From: Neptunomonas phycophila
GTDB taxonomy: Bacteria; Pseudomonadota; Gammaproteobacteria; Pseudomonadales; Balneatricaceae
Direction: 5' to 3'
Length of the DNA: 64,000 nt
NCBI RefSeq assembly: GCF_001922575.1
Contig: NZ_MRCI01000001.1
Span: forward strand, 2,542,001 to 2,606,000
A program made the translations under genes and the position numbers. Below, piece by piece: positions 56,860-64,000 of the stretch; within the stretch, counting starts at the first letter, position 1, and every line of letters starts with the position of its first letter. The notes beneath the pieces were generated by a model. It was given only the letters and a program-made list of their open reading frames with translations. It made no database searches and was not told the DNA's origin.

Positions 56860-57798
56860 ATGACCGTTAACATTCAACCACCGATACACAATCAACTTGA
56901 GTACTTTATCGAGCAAGCAGCATGCGCGCCAGCCATTGTTACGGCGGTGGTACACCCGGTTTCACATAACGGTTTGGTAGGCGCAATAGAAGCTGCAAAT
57001 AAAGGGTTGATAACGCCTATTTTGATCGGCCCAAGCGCTAAAATACAAGCGGCAGCCGACGAAGAAGAGCTTGATATATCGACTTACGAGATCATTGATG
57101 TTGAGCATAGCCACGCAGCCGCGGAGAAAGCTTGCGAACTAGCCCGACAGGCCTGTGTGCAAACCCTCATGAAAGGGGATTTAGGCAGTTCAGAACTGAT
57201 CAGCGCTATTATTAATAAGCAAACAGGGTTACGCACTGAACGTCGCTTGAGTCACGTGTTTGTCTTCGATGTACCAAACTACCATAAGCCTCTCATCATT
57301 ACAGATGGTGCAATTAACGTTACGCCATCACTGAACGATAAACGAGATATTATCCAAAACGCTATCGATTTTTCCCATTCGCTGGGCGTTTCGTCTCCTA
57401 AGGTTGCCATTTTAGCCGCCGTTGAAAAAGTAAAACCCAACATGCCTAGCACAATTGATGCTGCGTGCTTATGCAAAATGGCTGATAGAGGCCAAATTAC
57501 AGGAGGCATCTTAGACGGCCCACTTGCCTTCGATAATGCCATATCTCAACAAGCCGCTTTGGATAAACATATTTGTTCAGATGTCTCTGGTGATGCTGAT
57601 ATCTTACTGGCGCCTGATTTAGAAGCCGCCAATATGATTGCCAAACAATTAATTTATTTAGCAAACGCAAAGTCAGCGGGTCTGGCACTTGGTGCGCGAG
57701 TGCCTATCATACTGACGAGCCGAGCTGAAACTCCCCTTGGAAGACTGGCCTCCTGTGCTCTGGCTTCTTACATGGCTCGTCATACATTATCGTCCTAA
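56860..57798 (+). CDS. Phosphate acetyl/butyryltransferase (single-domain Pta)
   Basis: A 312-residue cytoplasmic enzyme made of the Pta/Ptb catalytic domain alone, without the N-terminal domains of E. coli Pta. The core segments are IITDGAINVTPSL, SPKVAILAAVEKVKPNMPST and the GARVPIILTSRAETPLGRL end. It should exchange acyl-CoA and acyl phosphate, here most likely acetyl because an acetate kinase gene follows 35 bp later. The context does not exclude propionyl or butyryl groups. Confidence 0.85.
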   Translation: MTVNIQPPIHNQLEYFIEQAACAPAIVTAVVHPVSHNGLVGAIEAANKGLITPILIGPSAKIQAAADEEELDISTYEIIDVEHSHAAAEKACELARQACVQTLMKGDLGSSELISAIINKQTGLRTERRLSHVFVFDVPNYHKPLIITDGAINVTPSLNDKRDIIQNAIDFSHSLGVSSPKVAILAAVEKVKPNMPSTIDAACLCKMADRGQITGGILDGPLAFDNAISQQAALDKHICSDVSGDADILLAPDLEAANMIAKQLIYLANAKSAGLALGARVPIILTSRAETPLGRLASCALASYMARHTLSS

Positions 57799-57833
57799 GC
57801 AGGCCTCCAAGGCGCGAAGAAAGGCTGAATTTA

Positions 57834-59021
57834 ATGCAAACTATTTTGGTTATTAATGCAGGATCATCTAGCTTAAAGTGCACGCTTTTCCGGACGGGGC
57901 AGCTGCAAGAAAAGTCTATTTATCGTTTCAAGTTTAGTAATTTATTACTGAAACCCCACTTATCAATCGTCGATGAGAATGGTCTGGATCGCGTTACAAA
58001 ACAGCCGGACTTTGCAAGTGTGCCTAAAACCGAACGCCACCATGCCGCGTTAGATTTAGTGTTAAGCTGGCTAAACACGCATGCCTCACAATACAAACTA
58101 ACCGCTTTTGGGCATAGAATTGTTCATGGCGGACGACAATTTAATGCCCCGCAAATCCTATCAAAAAGCGATATAGCCCACTTAAAAGAATTAATCCCCC
58201 TTGCTCCACTCCACCAGCCGTATAACTTATTACTGATCGACTGTTGCAAGAAACTAGCCCCCAATCTTCCTCAAATCGCCTGTTTTGATACCATGTTCCA
58301 CCATACTCAAATGGAGCTTGAACGCCACTACGCATTACCTCGTAAATACACCGAAGCTGGCATTCAACGATACGGATTTCATGGCCTGTCGTACGAGTAC
58401 ATCACACATCAACTCGGTCAAATAACCCCTAAAGCGTGCCACATAAAAACCGTCATGTGCCACCTAGGGGCAGGCTCTAGCATGTGCGCGATCAGCCAAG
58501 GAAAAAGCATCGCGTCGTCCATGGGTTTTACCGCTGTAGATGGACTCCCCATGGGCACCCGCTGTGGCAATATTGACCCTGGGGTTATCCTCTATTTGCA
58601 ACGTCACTACAATCTCGATTGTGATGCGCTAGAGCACCTCATTTATAGCGAAAGCGGCTGGCTAGGTGTATCTGGTGAATCAAGTGATATGTTATCGCTT
58701 AAACGCTCTCAATCGACGAGTGCACAGGAAGCAATCAATATGTACGCTTATCGTATTGCATTAGAATTAGGTCGTCTAGCAGCGGCTCTTGGAGGACTTG
58801 AGCAGCTCGTTTTCACTGGAGGAGTTGGCGAAAACGATGCGGACCTACGCCAGAACATTATTGAAAGAAGCCGCTGGTTAGGCATCCACCTTGATGAAGA
58901 TGCAAACGTACTTAACGCCAGCGTAATAAGCAATAAACATAGCGCTATACCCGTCCGAGTAATTGCCACCAATGAAGAAGCGATGATTGCACATCATGTT
59001 ACGGAAATCATTGGCGATTAG
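57834..59021 (+). CDS. ackA: Acetate kinase
   Basis: A 395-residue ASKHA kinase: VINAGSSSLKCTLF at the start, GHRIVHGGRQF, ITPKACHIKTVMCHLGAGSS (partly shown: HLGAGSSMCAIS), DGLPMGTRCGNIDPG and FTGGVGENDADLRQNI. It makes ATP from acetyl phosphate or the reverse. Partner of the upstream single-domain acyltransferase. Ends 6 bp from the LysR stop on the other strand. Confidence 0.93.
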   Translation: MQTILVINAGSSSLKCTLFRTGQLQEKSIYRFKFSNLLLKPHLSIVDENGLDRVTKQPDFASVPKTERHHAALDLVLSWLNTHASQYKLTAFGHRIVHGGRQFNAPQILSKSDIAHLKELIPLAPLHQPYNLLLIDCCKKLAPNLPQIACFDTMFHHTQMELERHYALPRKYTEAGIQRYGFHGLSYEYITHQLGQITPKACHIKTVMCHLGAGSSMCAISQGKSIASSMGFTAVDGLPMGTRCGNIDPGVILYLQRHYNLDCDALEHLIYSESGWLGVSGESSDMLSLKRSQSTSAQEAINMYAYRIALELGRLAAALGGLEQLVFTGGVGENDADLRQNIIERSRWLGIHLDEDANVLNASVISNKHSAIPVRVIATNEEAMIAHHVTEIIGD

Positions 59022-59027
59022 TGGACA

Positions 59028-59948
59028 TTACAACCGTTTAGAAATGTTTTGCTGGGGTATTAAAAAGGCCTGCTTAAAATAATCACGAATGGCGAACATA
59101 GCCGGTGTAAAAGTGGTTTCTTTACGCCACGCCAACCCTAAGCTCATCGGGTGCACTTCATCATCCAAGGAGCGTGTATCTATGCGCTTGCCTTCCAGTG
59201 ACCAAGGCCGATAAACCAAATCGGAGAGTATCGATATTCCTAAACCATTTGCAACCATGCTTCGTACAGATTCCACTGAAGATGTTCGCAGTATGACATT
59301 TGGTTCTAACCCCTTGTGCCCCCAGTAGCGCATCGCACTTTTATCCGCTTCATCGACAGTGAGCATGATAAACGGCTCTTTTTCAATATCTCCTAATGAC
59401 AACCTTTTCTTAAAACCCAACGGATGATTGCTCGGCAACCACAGCCGACGTTCAGAGGCGACCAACTTTTCAGAAACGATATCAGCATGAGTCAAATTAT
59501 CAGTTAATACAATGGCCATATCGATAGAACCATCGGCTAGCTGATTCTCAATAATCGAACGTTCGTATTCAAACAATTCAATCGATATATCAGGATACCA
59601 ATGTGACAAGCGTTGAAGGTGATAAGGTAAAAAGTATCCTTGGACAGTATAGCTTGCTGCTATGCGAATACGCCCATTTGCGACACCATCGGTATGAGGA
59701 AGGTTTAACGCTTCGTCAACACTTCGTAACACTTGGTAGGCATGATTTAAAAAGTGCCTGCCCCGATCGGTTAAGTTGACCCCTTGGCTACTGCGCACAA
59801 ATAGCTCTACACCTAAGAGGGTTTCTAGATCCCGAATTGCTGTTGTGACAGCCGATTGCGAGATATTTAGATGGATTGCCGCTTGGGATACCTGCCCCAT
59901 TTCAGCTGCCGCAACAAAATAACGAAGTTGTCGAATCGTTAAAGACAT
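59028..59948 (-). CDS. LysR-family regulator of the pxp cluster
   Basis: A 306-residue regulator with the winged helix at 1-60 ([20 protein letters not shown], then [18 protein letters not shown]) and a sensor domain beginning at about 92 ([14 protein letters not shown]). It is divergent from pxpA, with 118 bp between, which contain a TATCTG-N5-CAGATA dyad. I infer that it controls the pxp genes, responding to 5-oxoproline or a related compound. Confidence 0.88.
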   Translation of the reverse strand: MSLTIRQLRYFVAAAEMGQVSQAAIHLNISQSAVTTAIRDLETLLGVELFVRSSQGVNLTDRGRHFLNHAYQVLRSVDEALNLPHTDGVANGRIRIAASYTVQGYFLPYHLQRLSHWYPDISIELFEYERSIIENQLADGSIDMAIVLTDNLTHADIVSEKLVASERRLWLPSNHPLGFKKRLSLGDIEKEPFIMLTVDEADKSAMRYWGHKGLEPNVILRTSSVESVRSMVANGLGISILSDLVYRPWSLEGKRIDTRSLDDEVHPMSLGLAWRKETTFTPAMFAIRDYFKQAFLIPQQNISKRL

Positions 59949-59965
59949 CGAGCCTCCTCAAGCAT

Positions 59966-59982
59966 TATCTGTTTTTCAGATA
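59966..59982. promoter_or_regulatory. Candidate LysR operator before pxpA
   Basis: TATCTG-TTTTT-CAGATA: a perfect 6-bp inverted repeat with a 5-bp centre, fitting the T-N11-A pattern of LysR sites. It lies 85-101 bp before pxpA and 18-34 bp before the LysR start, suitable for autoregulation and activation. Confidence 0.45.
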
Positions 59983-60066
59983 CTACCATATCAAAAAATA
60001 GATCTTTTTAAGCACCCACTTTCATTTATATATTCAAGTAACACTAAAAAACATAGGAATAGCTTA

Positions 60067-60825
60067 ATGAGATCAGTTGACCTCAATTCGGATATGGGTG
60101 AAGGCTTCGGTCCATGGACGATTGGCGACGGCGTAGATGCCGAAATTATGCCACTGATTAGTTCAGCAAATATTGCTACAGGCTTTCATGCCGGCGACCC
60201 TTCAATCATGTCCAGCACTGTAAAAATGGCTCGTGAGCAAGGTGTGTCAATTGGTGCACACCCTGGGTTTCATGACCTTAAAGGATTTGGTCGTCGTCAT
60301 ATCAACGCAACAGCCGACGAACTAATCAACGACATCATTTACCAAATTGGTGCGTTGCGAGAAATCGCAAAAATGCATGGCCTCACCTTACAGCATGTAA
60401 AGCCTCATGGCGCTTTATATATGCATGCAGCTCGTGATGAAGAAATTGCAAAACTTCTTGTAACTCAACTTCATGCAATGGCACCTGAATTGCTTATTTA
60501 CACCATGCATGGCTCAAAAGTACATCAACAAGCTCTCGAAGTGGGGCAACCGGTTGTATGCGAATTTTATGCAGACAGAGATTACGATCTCAGTGGTTCC
60601 ATTATTTTAACGAGGAAGGTAGGGCCTTTAGATCCCGACCATGTAGCCGAGAAAGTGTTGAAAGCCTGTCAAGAAGGAAAGGTAAAAACAGTAGAAGGAA
60701 AAGAGATTGATATCCAGTTTGACTCTATCTGCATACACAGCGATACACCGGGTGCACTTGGCTTAATTCAATCCACCAAATCGCTTCTTGAGTCTAACGG
60801 GATTTCCATACTGGCGCCCCAATAA
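60067..60825 (+). CDS. pxpA: 5-oxoprolinase subunit PxpA (LamB/YcsF family)
   Basis: A 252-residue cytoplasmic protein. [13 protein letters not shown] near 5-17, the metal-binding [12 protein letters not shown] and [12 protein letters not shown] near 116-127 are the LamB/YcsF signature. With PxpB and PxpC it hydrolyses 5-oxoproline to glutamate using ATP. It is followed by biotin carrier and biotin carboxylase genes, which is unlike the E. coli pxpBCA operon. ATAGCTTAATGAGA leaves a weak ribosome site. Confidence 0.93.
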   Translation: MRSVDLNSDMGEGFGPWTIGDGVDAEIMPLISSANIATGFHAGDPSIMSSTVKMAREQGVSIGAHPGFHDLKGFGRRHINATADELINDIIYQIGALREIAKMHGLTLQHVKPHGALYMHAARDEEIAKLLVTQLHAMAPELLIYTMHGSKVHQQALEVGQPVVCEFYADRDYDLSGSIILTRKVGPLDPDHVAEKVLKACQEGKVKTVEGKEIDIQFDSICIHSDTPGALGLIQSTKSLLESNGISILAPQ

Positions 60826-60871
60826 TTCTATAACTCCTTACAAATTACGCTCTTATCAGAAGGAAAATAAC

Positions 60872-61120
60872 ATGGCTAAAATCGAAATTATTTCTCCATT
60901 ACCCGGAATTTTCTATAGAAGCCCATCTCCTGAGTCGGACGCCTTTGTTCAAGAGGGCGACCAAGTGAGCTCCCAGACTGTTGTGGGCCTCATTGAAGTA
61001 ATGAAACAGTTCTCCGAACTAACAGCTGACCACCAAGGCACACTTATTGAGTTTTGTGTAAGTGACTCATCAGCTGTTGAACCTGGGCAAATCATTGCTC
61101 TTGTTGAAACAGAGGAGTGA
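60872..61120 (+). CDS. Stand-alone biotin carboxyl carrier protein
   Basis: An 82-residue biotinyl domain with no anchor or linker, half the size of AccB. Biotin is expected on Lys45 in EVMKQF, where AccB has EAMKMM. It opens with ISPLPGIFYRSPSPESDAFV, like the AccB biotinyl domain. An AGAAGGAAA ribosome site is 7-8 bp before ATG 60872; an earlier in-frame start inside pxpA is unlikely. It probably serves the adjacent biotin carboxylase. Confidence 0.88.
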   Translation: MAKIEIISPLPGIFYRSPSPESDAFVQEGDQVSSQTVVGLIEVMKQFSELTADHQGTLIEFCVSDSSAVEPGQIIALVETEE

Positions 61121-61124
61121 ACCG

Positions 61125-62528
61125 ATGCAATTTTCCCAACACAAACTATTAATTGCTAACCGGGGTGAAATTGCTGTGCGCATTATCAATGCGGCACAAC
61201 AGCTTGGCATACCCACCATCGCTATTTGCAGTGAAGCAGACCGTTTATCCCTGCCCAGCTTGTTAGCTGATGAGGTGGAGGTTATAGGAGCATCGCGTGC
61301 AGACCAAAGCTATCTGAACGCAGACTTAGTAATTGAAACGGCAAAGCGTTTAGGGGCTACTGCAATACATCCAGGTTATGGGTTCCTTTCTGAAAACGCC
61401 AACTTTGCAGAAGCCGTTGAGCAGGCAGGAATGATATTTGTCGGCCCGGATGCAGCAACCATCCGCCAAATGGGTGATAAAGCCTGTGCCCGGACTACCG
61501 CCCAAGCCGCCGGAGTGCCTGTCGTCCCGGGGTCCGATGGCGAAATTGATTCTATCGAAGAGGCCTTAACCGCAGCGCAAACTATTGGCTACCCTCTGTT
61601 AATAAAGGCATCGGCAGGTGGCGGCGGCAGAGGCATTCGTATAGCACATAATAAAGAGGAGCTCGTTAAAGAAATTACCATTGCTCAAAGTGAAGCTAAG
61701 GCTGCTTTTGGCTCCGGTGCCGTCTATCTAGAGCGATTTATCAAAAGTGCACGCCATATCGAAGTTCAAATCCTTGGCGACGGTAAACAGGCCATTCACT
61801 TATATGAAAGAGAGTGTTCTCTGCAGCGCCGCCGACAAAAGGTATTTGAAGAAGCCCCCTCTCCCGCTTTATCCGATGCAATTAGGGAACAGCTGTGCGC
61901 AACAGCTGCTAAATTAGCTAACACTCTTAATTATAAGGGAGCTGGAACCCTTGAGTTTTTGTTCGACGCGGAAACCGAAGAGTTTTTCTTTATAGAAATG
62001 AACACACGGATCCAAGTTGAACACCCTGTGTCTGAGATGATTACAGGCGTTAACATAGTAGAGTGGATGATCAAAATAGCATTAGGTGAGCCACTAACAC
62101 TGTGCCAAGACGAAATTAACATCCATGGTTGCGCAATCGAAATGCGTATTAATGCTGAAGATCCATCTAAAGGTTTCTTCCCTTCACCTGGCCGCATTAG
62201 TGCTCTACATTGGCCAGTAAACGAAGGCGTGCGAATCGATACCCATGTTTTCGATGGCTACACTATTCCTCCTTACTATGACTCCCTCATAGCAAAACTT
62301 ATCGTACATGACGTCTCTCGAGAATTAGCCTTTGAACGGGCTTTAAAGTCCCTTAAACAAACACGTATTGAGGGTATAAAAACGACACTTCCATTACATC
62401 GCTTACTACTTCAAGACCCCGCTGTTCAATCCGGTGATTTTGATACTGAGACCCTCGAGGTCTGGTTAAAGGAACATTCACATCGACTTGCAGATAAGGA
62501 GAAAGCTCATGCATCAACAGCCGATTAG
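61125..62528 (+). CDS. Second biotin carboxylase (AccC-like)
   Basis: A 467-residue ATP-grasp enzyme, clearly an AccC paralogue: ANRGEIAVRIINAAQQLG, the lid ASAGGGGRGIRIA and EMNTRIQVEHPVSEM are intact, so it should carboxylate biotin. The housekeeping accC is at 36104. Start at 61125 is 4 bp after the carrier gene with GAGGAG before it; the frame is open further up but unlikely to be used. It sits between the carrier and pxpB. Confidence 0.92.
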   Translation: MQFSQHKLLIANRGEIAVRIINAAQQLGIPTIAICSEADRLSLPSLLADEVEVIGASRADQSYLNADLVIETAKRLGATAIHPGYGFLSENANFAEAVEQAGMIFVGPDAATIRQMGDKACARTTAQAAGVPVVPGSDGEIDSIEEALTAAQTIGYPLLIKASAGGGGRGIRIAHNKEELVKEITIAQSEAKAAFGSGAVYLERFIKSARHIEVQILGDGKQAIHLYERECSLQRRRQKVFEEAPSPALSDAIREQLCATAAKLANTLNYKGAGTLEFLFDAETEEFFFIEMNTRIQVEHPVSEMITGVNIVEWMIKIALGEPLTLCQDEINIHGCAIEMRINAEDPSKGFFPSPGRISALHWPVNEGVRIDTHVFDGYTIPPYYDSLIAKLIVHDVSRELAFERALKSLKQTRIEGIKTTLPLHRLLLQDPAVQSGDFDTETLEVWLKEHSHRLADKEKAHASTAD

Positions 62529-63390
62529 ATACACCTTTGGTGGTGACGAGCACCTATTTGCTGAAGTATCTGAGTCTATGTCACTGCCCGCTTTTTTTAG
62601 AAGCTTAGGCATGGTTAAAGCCATAGAAAAAGAAAACATCTCAGGTATTTTAGATATTTGCTTGGCCAATGCCTCGTTCCAAGTCCGCTTTAACCCTGAT
62701 GAAATTTTACCAAATGATTTACTGGCAATAGTGAAATCACTTGAAAGCTCAAGCTTACAAGAGGGGCAGTTAGATACCCGTATCGTCGAAATACCCGTTT
62801 TATATAACGATCCGTGGACTTATGAAACCTTGATGCGCTTTAGAGATAGGCACCAAGACCCTGACTCAACCGATATGGAATACGCCGCACGAATCAATGG
62901 TCATGCTGACACCGAGGCATTTATAAAAGCCCACAGCGGCTCTCCTTGGTTTGTGTCAATGGTGGGGTTTGTCTCGGGTTTACCTTTCATGTTTCAAATG
63001 GTCGACCAAGAACATCAAATCGAAGTACCTAAATATTTAAGCCCTCGAACAGACACACCGAAACAGACATTAGGTCACGGCGGTTGTTTTGGGTGTATTT
63101 ACTCCGTCCGTGGTGCCGGTGGTTATCAGATGTTCGGTGTGACACCTGCACCCATTTATGATCCAGAACAAACACTGTCCTACCTAAAAGAATCCATGGT
63201 GTTTTTTAGGGCTGGTGACATTGTTAAGTTCAAGCCTATCAACCGAGATGAATATGACCAAATGCTTATCGAGGTAGAAAAAGGACTGTTCACGCTAAAA
63301 ACCCAACCTTTTGTATTTGACTTAGCGACCTATTTAGCAAATCCAGACCAATACAAAAAAGACATGATGGAGGTACTCTATGTCGATTAA
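62509..63390 (+). CDS. pxpB: 5-oxoprolinase subunit PxpB (allophanate hydrolase subunit 1-like)
   Basis: A 293-residue protein of the KipI/AHS1 family. The central VSMVGFVSGLPFMF and the GGCFGCIYSVRGAGGYQMFG near 195-214 hold the active-site-like region. Homologous domains form part of urea carboxylase carboxyltransferase. ATG 62509 has AAGGAG 9 bp before it and overlaps the biotin carboxylase end by 20 bp. Longer than typical E. coli PxpB (218 aa), as in the urea-carboxylase-like group. Confidence 0.88.
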   Translation: MHQQPIRYTFGGDEHLFAEVSESMSLPAFFRSLGMVKAIEKENISGILDICLANASFQVRFNPDEILPNDLLAIVKSLESSSLQEGQLDTRIVEIPVLYNDPWTYETLMRFRDRHQDPDSTDMEYAARINGHADTEAFIKAHSGSPWFVSMVGFVSGLPFMFQMVDQEHQIEVPKYLSPRTDTPKQTLGHGGCFGCIYSVRGAGGYQMFGVTPAPIYDPEQTLSYLKESMVFFRAGDIVKFKPINRDEYDQMLIEVEKGLFTLKTQPFVFDLATYLANPDQYKKDMMEVLYVD

Positions 63391-64000
63391 AGTAGTCAAA
63401 CCCGGACTTGCTACATCTATTCAAGATACTGGCCGAGAGGGTTTCTATCACCTAGGTATCCCGCCATCAGGCGCACTCGACCAATATTCAATGAAAATGG
63501 CCAACCTGTTAGTTAATAATAACGAAGGCGATGCCGTGTTTGAGTGTGCCCTGTTAGGTCCCGAACTCATATTTGAATGCAATAGTATCGTTGCTGTCTG
63601 CGGAGCCCGAATGCAACCAAAGCTGGATGGCGAGCCTATGCCTTTAGATACTGCGTTCAGTGTAAAACAAGGACAAACGCTTAGCTTTAACTACCCAACA
63701 GCAGGGGCTCGTGCATATTTAGCCATCTCCGGTGGTGTTGATGTTCCCGTGACGCTGGGTAGCCGGTCAACTTACACACTTGGTAGCTTGGGGGGCTTCA
63801 AAGGGCGACGGCTGGAAGCAGGAGACACCATTGCAATCGGGACCCCGGTTAAACCTGCCATTGAAGGCAAATACGTCCCTCAAACATTACTTCCTTCTCT
63901 AGCAAAAGAAGTGTCCTTACGCATGATTCCTGGCATGTACATCCATCGCTTAGTGGATGCAGCCGTTGAGCAGTTTTATGAAGACACATGGACGGTGGGT
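63380..64000 (+). CDS. pxpC: 5-oxoprolinase subunit PxpC (allophanate hydrolase subunit 2-like), partial
   Basis: The first 207 codons of a KipA/AHS2-family protein; the right edge of the window cuts it off. It begins IKVVKPGLATSIQDTGREG and has DQYSMKMANLLVNN, ISGGVDVPVTLGSRSTYTLG and FKGRRLEAGD, all typical. It overlaps pxpB by 11 bp, so the subunits are translated together. It completes pxpA-carrier-carboxylase-pxpB-pxpC. Confidence 0.92.
   Translation, partial: MSIKVVKPGLATSIQDTGREGFYHLGIPPSGALDQYSMKMANLLVNNNEGDAVFECALLGPELIFECNSIVAVCGARMQPKLDGEPMPLDTAFSVKQGQTLSFNYPTAGARAYLAISGGVDVPVTLGSRSTYTLGSLGGFKGRRLEAGDTIAIGTPVKPAIEGKYVPQTLLPSLAKEVSLRMIPGMYIHRLVDAAVEQFYEDTWTVG

Overview
The window looks like chromosome of a marine gammaproteobacterium, most like Oceanospirillales. 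This rests on gene content and order (accB-accC-prmA-DUF3426-dusB-fis-purH-purD, mpl divergent from fbp, prkA-yeaH-ycgB, plsB, slyX, a PomAB-type stator) and a base composition that looks mid-40s % GC by eye; I did not compute it and cannot fix the genus. No CRISPR array, rRNA, insertion sequence or integrase was seen.

Layout. 1-1806: a secreted sulfatase running off the left edge. 2006-8893: two 182-bp direct repeats, each carrying a complete initiator tRNA gene with its own promoter and terminator. They bracket a 6.5-kb sugar-acid cassette: an SDR reductase, a GntR/FCD regulator, a TRAP transporter, a KdgF-like cupin and a KDG-kinase-like enzyme. 8895-10884: PomA/PomB-like stator genes and a PilZ gene. 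10957-23784: housekeeping genes (DUF72, DsbA-like, membrane cold-shock protein, slyX, plsB, rsmJ, uppP, tsaB, ubiX, mpl, fbp, ppa). 23869-30319: regulators, a gate-domain membrane protein, ABM proteins, a YqjD/YqjE-type envelope operon and a DUF502 protein. 30421-33150: nucleobase salvage (uraA, upp, hpt). 33228-35050: an orphan ParA and a DUF2333 protein. 35612-43682: fatty-acid initiation, translation and purine genes. 43898-47777: three proteins sharing one C-terminal domain, one of them an L,D-transpeptidase. 48636-53387: the prkA stress operon. 53439-59021: hinT, a repeat-rich lipoprotein, argO/argP, pta/ackA. 59028-64000: a LysR regulator divergent from pxpA, BCCP, biotin carboxylase, pxpB and pxpC (cut by the right edge).

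How the genes work together. The cassette can be read as one pathway: TRAP uptake of an acidic sugar, KdgF opening of unsaturated uronates to DEHU, SDR reduction to KDG, and KdgK phosphorylation to KDPG, with the aldolase elsewhere. The flanking sulfatase would fit a sulfated algal polysaccharide diet, but it lies outside the repeats. The most interesting parts are the initiator-tRNA-bracketed cassette, the trio sharing an NTF2-like domain around an L,D-transpeptidase, the biotin-dependent-looking 5-oxoprolinase cluster, and a cold-shock domain on a membrane anchor.
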